Shown one piece after another: positions 47,877 through 57,574 of a DNA stretch of 64,000 nt. Position 1 is the first letter of the stretch, and every line of letters starts with the position of its first letter. The translations under genes and the position numbers were made by a program. Location: positions 186,001 through 250,000 of the forward strand of contig JAJFJU010000010.1 of assembly GCA_021773645.1 (NCBI GenBank), in the 5' to 3' direction. Source of the stretch: Gammaproteobacteria bacterium. GTDB lineage: Bacteria > Pseudomonadota > Gammaproteobacteria > HK1. The notes beneath the pieces are model-generated. The model did no database searches, was not told the origin of the DNA, and saw only the letters and a list, made by a program, of their open reading frames with translations.

Positions 47877-48557
47877 ATGGCCTTCAAGAGTGCTATTACC
47901 CGCCTGTTCGCACCTTCACCGGTACGACCACTGCAACAGCATATGGAGCGGGTGCAGCTCTGTGTGCAGGAGCTGGAACCTTTTTTCCAGGCGGTGGCGG
48001 CGGGAAATATGGCGCGTGCCACCGAGATACAAAAGGAGATCGCGGTGCGGGAGAACGCAGCGGATGATCTCAAGCACAAACTGCGCGGTCGCTTGCCCCG
48101 GGGCCTGCTCATGCCTATGTCCCGGGAGCAGGTGTTGGAGGTGCTCACCATGCAGGACAAGATTGCCAATATGGCACGGGATATTGCCGGTGTGGTCGTG
48201 GGGCGAGAAATGAAACTCCCCGAACCTCTGGCCAAACCGCTAGCCCGATTTGTTCGGCGTTGTGTGGAGACCTCGGCCCAGGCCCGTGGCGTCGTGGATC
48301 AACTGGATGAGTTGGTATCGGCAGGTTTTCGCGGTGGTGCCGTGCAACGGGTGGAAAAAATGATCGATGAACTGCATCAGATCGAGCGTGAAACCGACAA
48401 GCTCGAGCGCCGTTTGCGCCGCAGCCTGTTTGCCATCGAGGCGGATTATTCTCCCGTGGATGTGGTTTTCTGGTACCGGATTATTGATTGGATTGGTGAA
48501 ATTGCGGATCTTGGCGAGCGTGTGGGCAACCGTTTGCAGTTGATGCTCGCACGCTAA
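47877..48557 (+). CDS. DUF47 PhoU-like protein, phosphate transporter accessory
   Basis: A 226-residue all-helical protein of the TIGR00153/DUF47 family. It starts FKSAITRLFAPSPVRPLQQHMERVQLCVQELEPFF and has the ENAADDLKHKLRGRLPRGLLMPMSREQVLEVLTMQDKIANMARDIAG block and the end DVVFWYRIIDWIGEIADLGERVGNRLQLML. These proteins are encoded with Pit transporters and probably regulate them. GGGAGA precedes the ATG. It is 21-27 bp before the transporter gene. Confidence 0.92.
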   Translation: MAFKSAITRLFAPSPVRPLQQHMERVQLCVQELEPFFQAVAAGNMARATEIQKEIAVRENAADDLKHKLRGRLPRGLLMPMSREQVLEVLTMQDKIANMARDIAGVVVGREMKLPEPLAKPLARFVRRCVETSAQARGVVDQLDELVSAGFRGGAVQRVEKMIDELHQIERETDKLERRLRRSLFAIEADYSPVDVVFWYRIIDWIGEIADLGERVGNRLQLMLAR

Positions 48558-48584
48558 TCGGCGGCCATTCGAGCACTTGTGCTG

Positions 48585-49838
48585 ATGGAATTTGGAACAC
48601 TTTATCTTGGCCTTGCCGTGGTCTTCGGGCTCTTCATGGCCTGGGGTATTGGCGCCAATGATGTGGCCAATGCCATGGGGACCTCAGTGGGTTCAGGGGC
48701 CATCCGTTTCCGCCAGGCAATTATCATTGCCGCGGTATTTGAGATGGCCGGGGCCATTCTTGCTGGCGGCGAGGTCACACGGACTATTCGCAAAGATATC
48801 GTCGATGTCTCCTCCCTGTCGGGGACTCCAGAGCTGTTGGTCTACGGCATGCTTTCCTCGCTGCTGGCCGCGGCCATCTGGTTGCTGCTGGCGACGCGCA
48901 GGGGATGGCCGGTTTCCACCACCCATTCCATCATCGGTGCGATGGTTGGCTTCAGTATTGCTGGTATCGGTGTTGATGCCGTCAACTGGGGAAAGGTGGG
49001 CACCATAACCTTGAGTTGGATCGTCTCCCCGGTATTTGCGGGCACAATTGCCTATGCACTATTTAGCAGCGTGCAATGGTTGGTGATCGATACTCCCGAT
49101 CCCGTTGCCAAGGCTCGAAAATACGTACCCGGCTACATTTTTTTGGTGGGTTTTGTCATCTCTATGGTGACCCTTGTTAAAGGTCTGAAGCACGTTGGTC
49201 TGGAGCTTTCGGTAATGCAGTCAGTAGTGATTGCTATCGGGATCGGTGTTGGTATTGCCGTTGTAGGTGCTTGGTTAATCCATAGGCTGACGCCAGGAAC
49301 TGGCGATGACCCGGATGTTCACCATGTCAGCATGGAACAAATCTTTGCGATATTGATGGTTTTCACGGCTATCGGCATGGCTTTCGCTCATGGTTCCAAT
49401 GATGTGGCCAACGCCATTGGTCCGGTTGCCGCGGTGATTGGTATTGTGCAGTCCGGGGGAGATATTGCGGTGCATTCGGCGACGCCGATCTGGGTTTTAC
49501 TTCTTGGTGGCGTGGGCATCGTCATTGGCCTTGCTACCTTTGGTCACCGGGTGATGGCTACCATTGGTCGCGGTATTACCGAGCTTACTCCCAGCCGTGG
49601 CTTTGCCGCGGAACTGGGTGCTGCCAGTACACTGGTATTAGCCTCGGGAACGGGGCTGCCGATCTCAGCCACCCAGACTCTGGTGGGTGCCGTGCTGGGG
49701 GTGGGTTTTGCCCGTGGAATTGGTGCCCTGCGGCTTGATGTCGTACGCACCATTTTTCTCTCTTGGGCTGTTACCCTGCCGGCCGGCGCGGTGCTTTCCA
49801 TCACCTTCTTCTTTTTATTTCAGTTAGTACTCGGCTAA
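48585..49838 (+). CDS. pit: Inorganic phosphate transporter, PiT family
   Basis: A 417-residue multi-pass membrane protein with about ten helices. The two PiT signatures are GANDVANAMGTSVGSGAI near residues 24-41 and GSNDVANAIGPVAAVIG near 272-288, with WPVSTTHSIIGAMVGF and GLPISATQTLVGAVLGVGFARG repeats marking the inverted halves. A GTG two codons upstream is an alternative start. It transports phosphate (as metal phosphate in E. coli Pit) with protons or sodium. It is paired with the DUF47 gene. Confidence 0.93.
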   Translation: MEFGTLYLGLAVVFGLFMAWGIGANDVANAMGTSVGSGAIRFRQAIIIAAVFEMAGAILAGGEVTRTIRKDIVDVSSLSGTPELLVYGMLSSLLAAAIWLLLATRRGWPVSTTHSIIGAMVGFSIAGIGVDAVNWGKVGTITLSWIVSPVFAGTIAYALFSSVQWLVIDTPDPVAKARKYVPGYIFLVGFVISMVTLVKGLKHVGLELSVMQSVVIAIGIGVGIAVVGAWLIHRLTPGTGDDPDVHHVSMEQIFAILMVFTAIGMAFAHGSNDVANAIGPVAAVIGIVQSGGDIAVHSATPIWVLLLGGVGIVIGLATFGHRVMATIGRGITELTPSRGFAAELGAASTLVLASGTGLPISATQTLVGAVLGVGFARGIGALRLDVVRTIFLSWAVTLPAGAVLSITFFFLFQLVLG

Positions 49839-49844
49839 GAATTC

Positions 49845-50762
49845 ATGGCAGATTCAAGTGCAGGCGGTCAGCCTGAGGAACAGGCACTATCGCCAGCGGG
49901 AATTTTCTTTGCCCTAGGCGCTTACGCTATCTGGGGGCTGTTTCCGCTCTATTTCAAGCTGCTGACGATGGTGCCGGCCCTGGAGGTACTCGCTCACCGG
50001 GTGATCTGGTCGGTGGTGTTTGTCTCTTTGTTGGTGAGCTTGTTACGGCGTTGGGAACAAATTGTGCGGATATTCCTCAATCGTCGGCTGCTGGGAACCA
50101 TGCTATTTTCCGGCCTGGCTATTAGCCTTAACTGGGGCATATTCATCTGGGCCGTTGCCCATGATCGGGTGTTGGAATCGAGCCTGGGCTACTTTATCAG
50201 CCCCCTGGTTTCGGTGGTGTTTGGCTTTATATTTCTGGGTGAGCGTCTGCGGCCCTGGCAACTATTTGCCGTTGGCCTGGCAACGGCTGGTGTACTCAAT
50301 CAGACTTTGCAGCTAGGCACCTTTCCGTGGGTGGCCTTGGGGCTGGCTTTTTCCTTTGGGGTTTATGGGCTGATCCGCAAGCTGGCACCGGTGGATGCCA
50401 TCAGTGGGCAGTTGGTGGAGACCATGCTTTTATTAGTCGCGGCTCTGCCCTATCTGGCCTGGCTACAGGCCACGGGAAGTGGTGTATTTGGCGCTGGTGA
50501 TGTGCGGCTAGATAGCTATCTAATCCTGGCTGGGCTGGCAACGGCTGCACCTCTCATCCTCTTTGCTCAGGCCGCCAAACGTTTGACGCTAGCCACCGTG
50601 GGTTTATTGCAATACATCGTACCCACCAGCCATTTTGTACTGGCAGTCTTTATATTTGGTGAACCATTTTCCTTGGCTCATGGCCTAAGTTTTGTGCTGA
50701 TCTGGGTAGCCCTGTCGATCTATGTGCTGAAAGGTCGGCCAGCGCACAGCAGCAAAGTATAA
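49845..50762 (+). CDS. rarD: RarD family EamA transporter
   Basis: A 305-residue drug/metabolite superfamily permease with about ten helices. RarD-specific features include GIFFALGAYAIWGLFPLYFKLL near residues 16-37, HRVIWSVVFV, NWGIFIWAVAHDRVLESSLGYFISPLVSVVFGFIFLGERL near 100-140 and YIVPTSHFVLAVFIFGEPF near the end. E. coli RarD is linked to chloramphenicol sensitivity; the natural substrate is unknown. It follows pit after only 6 bp. Confidence 0.92.
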   Translation: MADSSAGGQPEEQALSPAGIFFALGAYAIWGLFPLYFKLLTMVPALEVLAHRVIWSVVFVSLLVSLLRRWEQIVRIFLNRRLLGTMLFSGLAISLNWGIFIWAVAHDRVLESSLGYFISPLVSVVFGFIFLGERLRPWQLFAVGLATAGVLNQTLQLGTFPWVALGLAFSFGVYGLIRKLAPVDAISGQLVETMLLLVAALPYLAWLQATGSGVFGAGDVRLDSYLILAGLATAAPLILFAQAAKRLTLATVGLLQYIVPTSHFVLAVFIFGEPFSLAHGLSFVLIWVALSIYVLKGRPAHSSKV

Positions 50763-50817
50763 TTGGCACTATAATTGCTACAGTGTTGTATAGATCGCCT
50801 ATGAGGATTTTGTTTGG

Positions 50818-51597
50818 ATGTTGAAGGTTTCTCCTATCACCGCGTTTGCGGATAACTATATTTGGTTGCTTTCAAGAGAAGGTAGTTCCAGCGCTGTGGT
50901 CGTGGACCCTGGGGATGCTCCGCCCGTGATTGCCGTTCTCGAGCAGAAGGGGCTTGAGCTCTCGGCCATTCTGATTACCCATCACCATATGGATCACACC
51001 GGGGGCATCCGTCGTTTACTGCTGCATTATCCCGATGCAACTATCTATGGCCCCGCAGGAGAACATATTCCAGCCAACGATCAAAAGCTTCAGGAGGGCG
51101 ATCGGGTATGTCTGGAGGAGCTGGGCGTGAATTTTGAGGTGCTGGATGTGCCGGGACATACCACCGGACATATCGCTTATTTTGGCGCGGGCGCACTGTT
51201 TTGTGGCGATGCGCTGTTTAGCGTGGGCTGCGGTCGTTTATTTGGAGGCACACCGGAGCAAATGAGTGCGTCCTTAGCGAAGATGGCGGCACTGCCGAGT
51301 GACACCAAAGTCTACTGTGCCCATGAGTACACTCTGGATAACATCGGTTTTGCCAAGTGGGTGGAGGCTGATAATCCCGATTTACTGGCGCGGGAGACCG
51401 AGGCCAAAGCGCTACGGCAGCGTGGAGAACCTACGGTGCCTTCCAGCCTGGAACAGGAATTACGGGTTAATCCCTTTCTGCGTGGCCACGTGTTGGGAGT
51501 CAAACAGTCGGCAGAGGAGTTTGCTGGTCGGAAACTGGATTCAGCGGCGGAGATATTCGGAGCGGTACGTGAGTGGAAGGATTCACGCTACGATTAA
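50818..51597 (+). CDS. gloB: Hydroxyacylglutathione hydrolase (glyoxalase II)
   Basis: A 259-residue metallo-beta-lactamase-fold enzyme that hydrolyses S-lactoylglutathione. The metal motif is THHHMDHTGG near residues 55-64, with the DVPGHTTGHIAYF, FCGDALFSVGCGRLFGGTPEQM and CAHEYTLDNIGFAK blocks of glyoxalase II. Family length is normal (E. coli 251). It implies glutathione-dependent methylglyoxal detoxification. AGGA lies about 11 nt before the ATG. It is convergent with the next gene with 3 bp between. Confidence 0.95.
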   Translation: MLKVSPITAFADNYIWLLSREGSSSAVVVDPGDAPPVIAVLEQKGLELSAILITHHHMDHTGGIRRLLLHYPDATIYGPAGEHIPANDQKLQEGDRVCLEELGVNFEVLDVPGHTTGHIAYFGAGALFCGDALFSVGCGRLFGGTPEQMSASLAKMAALPSDTKVYCAHEYTLDNIGFAKWVEADNPDLLARETEAKALRQRGEPTVPSSLEQELRVNPFLRGHVLGVKQSAEEFAGRKLDSAAEIFGAVREWKDSRYD

Positions 51598-51600
51598 TAT

Positions 51601-52365
51601 TTAAATTTCGAAGATGTCGCCACCCTTGAGGGGAGCGATATCAAAGCCCGTATTCAAGGCCTCACATTCCTGCATGATCAGCTCCTCATCTCCCGGTTGC
51701 AGGTGGGAGATGACTATCCGGGGGCGATGCTTGAGCTTTTTCAAATCCGTCATCAATAGTTCGGGGCAGTAGTGCTTGGCTAGCTCCGCAATCGGGTGAT
51801 CTCGCTCGGCAAAGGCACATTCCACTAACAGCAGATCTAGGGTCTTCTGCTGGTTCAGTCGCTCCCATAACGAGTCATTGGTGGTGGTGTCACCGCTAAA
51901 GCAAAAGCTCTTTTCCCCGCGGGAAACCAGATAGCCCACCCCCGGCACAATGTGGTTAACCGGAATCATCTCCAGCGTGTTGCTGGCGATGGTTACGGAT
52001 TCCCCGGGAGACATGGGGACGTATTTCATCACTGGAGCGTGTTGATTGGGAAGCACCGCAAAGTCTGGCCAGATGGTCCAGTTAAAAATGTGGGTGGTGA
52101 GGGCCTCGATGGTTTCCGGTTGCGCGTGGACCTGGATGGGATCTTCAATATCGGTAAACAGGGTGTCGAGGATCTTTGGAATCGAGGCGACGTGATCCAG
52201 ATGCGAGTGGGTTATGAAGATATGGCGCACGCGGCGCATTTCGTCCAATGTAAGGTCGCCGACGCCCGTGCCGGCATCAATGAGGATTTCATCATCCAGT
52301 AAAAATGAGGTGGTGCGTAGCCCGGCACTGATGCCACCACTACAACCCAGAATCCTCAGACGCAT
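51601..52365 (-). CDS. Metallo-beta-lactamase-fold phosphodiesterase-like protein
   Basis: About 254 residues. The start at 52365 has CAGGA 7 nt upstream and begins MRLRILGCSGGISAG; a longer frame to 52419 is unlikely. Metal motif THSHLDHVASIPKILDTLF near residue 60 resembles class II cyclic-nucleotide phosphodiesterases. Also present are FCFSGDTTTNDSLWERL, LLVECAFAERDH and PRIVISHLQPGDEELI. The activity is likely a phosphodiesterase, perhaps on cyclic AMP; the substrate is not certain. It diverges from a large GGDEF gene. Confidence 0.8.
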   Translation of the reverse strand: MRLRILGCSGGISAGLRTTSFLLDDEILIDAGTGVGDLTLDEMRRVRHIFITHSHLDHVASIPKILDTLFTDIEDPIQVHAQPETIEALTTHIFNWTIWPDFAVLPNQHAPVMKYVPMSPGESVTIASNTLEMIPVNHIVPGVGYLVSRGEKSFCFSGDTTTNDSLWERLNQQKTLDLLLVECAFAERDHPIAELAKHYCPELLMTDLKKLKHRPRIVISHLQPGDEELIMQECEALNTGFDIAPLKGGDIFEI

Positions 52366-52583
52366 AAGCAATTCCTGTGCAATACCCCGCGGGCCATCCC
52401 GCGCTCGCGACCTTAGCATAAAAGAATCCCTGAACGCCTGCTATGGCATCACTCTTTGGGGAATTGGCGGGCACCAGGGGGGAGGTCTGTTTCCGTGTGT
52501 AATACAGGGTGGAAAAATCAATCAAAAGGGCATATAACGTAGATGCGGTATGCATCATTTTTCGTTAGTCGCAGAGGTTGAAA

Positions 52584-55500
52584 GTGCGCTCATTGGGTAA
52601 AGGCTCGCTGCCCTTTTCGGTAGCAGCTTGGCGCACAGGGATGGTGCCATTTGTTTTAGTGGTTGCCTTGGCCGCCGGGGCTGCCTATAGCCTCGATCTT
52701 TACCATTTCCTCGCCGAATTCTTCGGTATCGTACTGGCGGCGATGATTGCAGTGGTGGGTTGGCACAGCTTCTCTTTGTCACAAAACCGTCTGGTGCTAT
52801 TCCTCTCCCTTGGCCTCTTTTGGACGGCTGTTCTTCAGTTGACACACATCCTGTTGGATCTTGAGGTAGGTGTTAGTGGTGTGGCCAAGAGTGATGTATT
52901 CATCCGTTTTGGCATGGTTCCGGCGCTGTTTTCAAGCTTTGTGATGTTCGCTGCTCCGGGAGCTATGGGACAGGCGGTTGGACGAGGAAAAGTATTTGCC
53001 GCTCACGGTTTATGTGCGGGTTTGCTGGCTGTGCTCATCTTGGGCGAGCTGTTTTTATTGGTCGGGAGCCTAGAGGCTTTTCGCTTTGCCGTGACCAGCA
53101 CAACGGTTGTGTTGTTGTTGGCTGCCGGGTATCGCTTCTGGGGTCTACGCGAGAGTCTTGAAGGTGGATTCCTGGCCTGGATATTAAGCGCTCTGGGGCT
53201 GGCCCTGTTTGCTGGAATTGGTGGCTTTAGTTACGGGACAGGCAGTGGCTTGGGCTACTTGAGTCACGTTTTTACCCTGTTGTCCCTGTGGTGCATTTAC
53301 CACCTGATTGTGGCGGGTGGTTTGCGTCAGCCTTTGCAGCTGCTCAAAAAACGGCAGCAGCAATTGCATTTGCTATCTGCCGCCGTGCGCGAAATCAATA
53401 CGGTACTGGAGAGCCCTTCAATTTTGCGCGCGCTGGTTTCCAATGCCATGCAGCTCACCGATGCCACCTCCGGGGCCGCAGGGCGTATGGAAGGAAGCCA
53501 AATGGTTTTCCGTGAGTATCATCGGGGCACCGAGGTGATGCCCATCGACTATCGCTTTAGTGAAGGCGAGGGCGTGCCGGGGGAGGTGATGCGCACCGCC
53601 AAGCCATATCTGTCTGAGGATGCATGCACAGACCCGCATGTGGTTCAGGAAATCCGGCAGAAACTCGGCTTTTTGAATCTGATTGATGTTCCGATCCTTT
53701 CCCGTGATGGTGCCTTGTTGGGTTGTTTTGAGCTGCACGACAAATGCGATGGCCCCTTTACGTCGCAAGATGTGGAGTTATTGGAGGGCCTGGCGGCGGG
53801 TGCAGCAGTGGCGTTGGAAAATGCCCAAATCCTTCGTGAGCGCAGCGAAATGGAGCAGCGTTTGCGGCAGTCCCGGAGTCTCTACGAAAACAGTAGCGAA
53901 GGGATGGTTATCGCCTCTACAGAGCCACGGATTCTTGCGGTTAATCCGGCCTTTACCCGGATCACTGGTTATAGCGAGGCCGAGGTTCTGGGCAGAAATC
54001 CACGCATTTTGCAGTCGGGGCGCCATAACCAGGCTTTCTATGTGGAGATGTGGCGTGCACTGACAGAGGATGGTGTGTGGCGTGGTGAGATCTGGAATCG
54101 GCGCAAGAGCGGGGAGGTTTACCCCGAGTGGCTGACTATTAGTGCGGTGCGGAATTCGGCGGGGGAGACCAGCCATTACGTCAGTGTGCTGTCGGATATC
54201 ACGGCACTTAAGCGCTCTCAGGAACGGATGGAATATCTCGCTCACCACGATGCCCTGACCGGCTTGCCCAACCGTCTGTTGTGCCGAATAAGGCTGAATC
54301 ATGCGCTCGAGCGAGCACAGCGGAACGAGCTGCAAGTGGGGGTGATTTTCCTGGATCTGGATGCTTTCAAGGATGTGAACGACAGCCTGGGGCATCCCAT
54401 TGGTGATGAGTTGTTAAAACAGGTGGCCCGGCGTCTTGAAGAACGGATGCGTAAGGAAGATACCGTTTCCCGGCTCGGTGGCGATGAATTTCTACTTATC
54501 CTGGAAGAGATCAATGAGCCTCAGGCGGTGGCGTTGGCGGCGGAAAGTATCCTCTGCACCCTCAATGAGGCCTTCATGTTGGAGAGGCACGAGGTGTTCA
54601 TTGGGGCCAGCCTGGGCGTTAGCCTTTATCCGCAAGATGGCACGGATGCCACGGTGCTGATGAAGCATGCGGATCTGGCCCTCTACCGGGCCAAGGCAGA
54701 GGGTAAGAACAATTACCAATTCTTCAGTTCATCCTTGGCGGCCGGGATAGGCGAGCGGGTGAGCCTGGAGGCGGCGTTACGCCATGCTCTGGAACGTGAT
54801 GAACTGAGCCTCATTTACCAACCCCTGGTGAATGTCGTGAGCGGTGAAGTGATTGCGCTGGAGGCCATGTTGCGCTGGCAACATCCCGAATATGGTGTGG
54901 TGTCGCCGGAGCGCTTTATTCCCATCGCGGAGCAGACCGGATTGATCGTACCCATGGGTGAATGGGCACTGGGTCAGGCCTGTCGTCAGTTACAGCAGTT
55001 GCATGCCACGGGCTATGGTGGCTTGCGCATGGCGGTGAATGTGAGCGAGCGGCAATTAAAGCGTGGCCGCATCGCTGAGGTAATCCCGGAAATTCTGGAA
55101 CACACCGGGCTACACCCTGGGGATTTGATTATGGAGCTGAATGAGCCGGCTTTTTTCGAGCAAACGAGGGTCGCCACAGAGGCGCTGGCAGAGTTGCGGA
55201 ATCGCGGCGTACATCTGACCGTCGATACCTTTGGTACCGGGTTTGCGTCTATCGCTCACCTTCAACGTCACCTGGCCGACGGGCTCAAACTTGATTGCTC
55301 GCTGGTGGCCAAGGTGGCCACTGATGAGAAAAGACGTTGTCTGGTGGGCGGTATGTTGTCTATTGGCAAGGGCCTGGGTTACCAGGTGCAGGCGAAGGGG
55401 GTGGAGACTCGGGCGCAACTTGCCTTTTTACGCAAGGCGGGTTGCGATATTGCCCAGGGTTATCTCTATAGTCCGGCACTGACGGCGACGGATATCAGCG

Positions 55501-55646
55501 CCTTATTGGCCCAGGCGGTGGCGGAAAATGGCCTGGGAAGTGGTGGGTTGCCATGCCTTAGACCCGATGGTGAACTGGAAACAATATCGGGGTCCGGTCC
55601 AGCGCCGATCAAGGACGACAACGGTGGGAGTACGTCTTTACACTAG
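52584..55646 (+). CDS. Membrane GAF-PAS-GGDEF protein with degenerate EAL
   Basis: A protein of about 1020 residues. The start is GTG 52584, with AGAGG 6 nt upstream; a TTG two codons earlier is possible. About eight membrane helices fill residues 15-255 (a MASE-like sensor). GAF follows at about 280-415, PAS at about 430-545, GGDEF near 632 (RLGGDEFLLIL, RKED inhibitory site intact) and an EAL domain. The EAL part is altered: EAMLR for EALxR, VDTFGTG in place of DDFGTG, and AKGVET in place of AEGVET, so metal ligands are lost. Likely a cyclase with a non-catalytic EAL. It overlaps convergent pabB by 9 bp. Confidence 0.92.
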   Translation: MRSLGKGSLPFSVAAWRTGMVPFVLVVALAAGAAYSLDLYHFLAEFFGIVLAAMIAVVGWHSFSLSQNRLVLFLSLGLFWTAVLQLTHILLDLEVGVSGVAKSDVFIRFGMVPALFSSFVMFAAPGAMGQAVGRGKVFAAHGLCAGLLAVLILGELFLLVGSLEAFRFAVTSTTVVLLLAAGYRFWGLRESLEGGFLAWILSALGLALFAGIGGFSYGTGSGLGYLSHVFTLLSLWCIYHLIVAGGLRQPLQLLKKRQQQLHLLSAAVREINTVLESPSILRALVSNAMQLTDATSGAAGRMEGSQMVFREYHRGTEVMPIDYRFSEGEGVPGEVMRTAKPYLSEDACTDPHVVQEIRQKLGFLNLIDVPILSRDGALLGCFELHDKCDGPFTSQDVELLEGLAAGAAVALENAQILRERSEMEQRLRQSRSLYENSSEGMVIASTEPRILAVNPAFTRITGYSEAEVLGRNPRILQSGRHNQAFYVEMWRALTEDGVWRGEIWNRRKSGEVYPEWLTISAVRNSAGETSHYVSVLSDITALKRSQERMEYLAHHDALTGLPNRLLCRIRLNHALERAQRNELQVGVIFLDLDAFKDVNDSLGHPIGDELLKQVARRLEERMRKEDTVSRLGGDEFLLILEEINEPQAVALAAESILCTLNEAFMLERHEVFIGASLGVSLYPQDGTDATVLMKHADLALYRAKAEGKNNYQFFSSSLAAGIGERVSLEAALRHALERDELSLIYQPLVNVVSGEVIALEAMLRWQHPEYGVVSPERFIPIAEQTGLIVPMGEWALGQACRQLQQLHATGYGGLRMAVNVSERQLKRGRIAEVIPEILEHTGLHPGDLIMELNEPAFFEQTRVATEALAELRNRGVHLTVDTFGTGFASIAHLQRHLADGLKLDCSLVAKVATDEKRRCLVGGMLSIGKGLGYQVQAKGVETRAQLAFLRKAGCDIAQGYLYSPALTATDISALLAQAVAENGLGSGGLPCLRPDGELETISGSGPAPIKDDNGGSTSLH

Positions 55647-57023
55647 CAGCCTAAACAGGGCCTCGGCTTTGTCCAGGATCTCTGCATACTCGGCATCGGC
55701 ATTGGAATCTGCCACCAGCCCGCCGCCCGCGCAGTAATAGGCCCTATCGCGGTGAATCACCAGAGTGCGGATAGCGATGTTGGTGTCCATGCCACCGTCA
55801 AAGCCAAGATAGCCGATGGCACCGCAATACACCCCGCGGCGGTACGGCTCCAGTTCCTCAATGATCTCCATGGCACGCAGTTTCGGGGCACCTGTGATCG
55901 AGCCGCCAGGGAAGCAGCCACGGAGTAGGTCGGTGGCATGCTTTCCTGCTTTCAGATGGCCAGTAACGCTGCTTACCAGATGGTGAACCAAAGCAAAGGA
56001 TTGCAGCTCAAAAAGCTGTGGTACTTGGATGCTGCCCGGGCGGCAGTTTTTGCCCAGATCATTGCGCAGCAGATCGACGATCATCAGATTTTCCGCCTGA
56101 TCCTTGGGGCTGTTTCGTAGCGCCTGGGCCAACTGTTCGTCCTCCCGCATATCGGCACTACGCGGACGGGTGCCCTTGATGGGCGTGGTCAGCACTTCAT
56201 CTCCCTGTAGCCGCAGAAAGCGTTCGGGGGAGTTGGATAGAATCACCCCGTCGCTGGTCTCAAGATAGGCGGCGAAGGGGGCGGGGCTCAACCTGCGCAG
56301 GCGTTGATACAAGGCCCAGGGATCGCCGGAAAAATCTACCTCGAAGCGCCGCGCCAGATTGACCTGATAGCAATCACCATCGTGTATATAAGCCTGTACC
56401 CGTTGGAAGGCCCGCTGGTATTGGGCCTGATCCATATTGCTACGGACTTGATTGCCCAAGGTATAGCGCCCCGGGGCTGGCGCTGACTTTGCTTGTAGGC
56501 ACTCCACGATATGGGCCGGGGTCTTGCCCGCCAGCACGGCCCTTTTTTCTTGATGATCGATGACCACCACCCAGTCATAGATCCCCACATCCATTTCCGG
56601 CATGCCGAGGTCGTCATGAGCGATGCTTGGCAAGTATTCGTTGCAACGACCGAGATCGTAGCCAAAGTAACCCATGGCTCCCCCCGTGAAGGGCAGCCCG
56701 GGGATGGCGGCTTGGGGTGTTCCCAGCGCCTCGCGCAATAGTTTCAGGGGATGCGTGCTGGCCTGTTGCACACTGTGGGCATCCTGAATCGTTGTGATGC
56801 CGCGACGGGTACTGAGCACCACGCGTGGTTCGGCTGCAAACAGACTGTAGCGCGTATCCGCATAGTGCGAATGGCAGCTATCGAGGAAAACGGGTCGCGG
56901 CAAAGGCTGGATGCGGGCAAACAGCGCCGCTGCATCTTGCGGATAGGGCAACTCCAGGAGCTCGGTTTGGGACGGGGGTTGAGAGTTTTTGGGAGGCACG
57001 TTTTCCAGACACTTTGGGCGCAT
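55638..57023 (-). CDS. pabB: Aminodeoxychorismate synthase component I
   Basis: A 461-residue chorismate-using enzyme for p-aminobenzoate and folate synthesis. The diagnostic Lys in PIKGTRPRSADMREDEQLA (near residue 283) marks PabB; anthranilate synthase has Ala there. The conserved LMIVDLLRNDLGKNCRPGSIQVPQLFELQSFALVHHLVSSV, CFPGGSITGAPKLRAMEIIEELEPYRRGVYCGAIGYLGFDGGMDTNIAIRTL blocks complete the chorismate-binding domain. GGAMGYFGYDLGRCNEYLP is the N-terminal domain feature. The 3' end overlaps the GGDEF gene by 9 bp. Confidence 0.95.
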   Translation of the reverse strand: MRPKCLENVPPKNSQPPSQTELLELPYPQDAAALFARIQPLPRPVFLDSCHSHYADTRYSLFAAEPRVVLSTRRGITTIQDAHSVQQASTHPLKLLREALGTPQAAIPGLPFTGGAMGYFGYDLGRCNEYLPSIAHDDLGMPEMDVGIYDWVVVIDHQEKRAVLAGKTPAHIVECLQAKSAPAPGRYTLGNQVRSNMDQAQYQRAFQRVQAYIHDGDCYQVNLARRFEVDFSGDPWALYQRLRRLSPAPFAAYLETSDGVILSNSPERFLRLQGDEVLTTPIKGTRPRSADMREDEQLAQALRNSPKDQAENLMIVDLLRNDLGKNCRPGSIQVPQLFELQSFALVHHLVSSVTGHLKAGKHATDLLRGCFPGGSITGAPKLRAMEIIEELEPYRRGVYCGAIGYLGFDGGMDTNIAIRTLVIHRDRAYYCAGGGLVADSNADAEYAEILDKAEALFRLLV

Positions 57024-57133
57024 TCGGCAGGGGGATTATCCCTTAAAGTTCCGATGAGAGCGTATCCCTGATGCAATAGCCCTCAAGTGCAGTATGATTC
57101 GGATTCCATTGGGGATCACAGGAAGGGCGAAAC

Positions 57134-57574
57134 ATGAGTGAAGTGGCGACATCTCAGGACCGTAGATTACGTACCCGTGAGTTGATTGAACATATGCTGA
57201 CCGAGCGCAGCCATGTGCTGGCGCTATTGTGCCGTGCCGGTGGCTTGGAGCCCTTCAAGGATGAACAGCCAGTGCAGGCGTTACTCAAAGAGTTTTGTGA
57301 GCTGCTGGTGGACTATATCGCCGTCGGCCATTTTGGGCTTTACGAGCGTATTGGTGATGGCCGCGAGCGACGTCATGGCGTGCGCAAATTGGCAGAAGAA
57401 CTTTATCCAGAGATTTCCGATACTACCGAGTCGGTGGTTGCCTTTAATAGTAAGTACGAGGGCGGAAACGCGGTGTTGCCCAATGAACTTTCCGTGGATC
57501 TTTCCCAGCTAGGGGAACAGTTGGCCAACCGCATTGAGTTGGAAGATCGTTTAATCGAACGCCTGCAGGCCTAG
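57134..57574 (+). CDS. rsd: Rsd/AlgQ family sigma-70 anti-sigma factor
   Basis: A 146-residue all-helical protein. It matches Rsd/AlgQ with ELIEHMLTERSHVLALLCRAGGLEPF near residues 16-41, LKEFCELLVDYIAVGHFGLYERIGDGRERR near 51-80, ISDTTESVVAFNSKYE and LGEQLANRIELEDRLIERL. It binds the housekeeping sigma factor in stationary phase; the Pseudomonas member also affects alginate and pyoverdine. AGGAAG precedes the ATG. Its TAG stop is the first TAG of a family-B terminal repeat. Confidence 0.93.
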   Translation: MSEVATSQDRRLRTRELIEHMLTERSHVLALLCRAGGLEPFKDEQPVQALLKEFCELLVDYIAVGHFGLYERIGDGRERRHGVRKLAEELYPEISDTTESVVAFNSKYEGGNAVLPNELSVDLSQLGEQLANRIELEDRLIERLQA

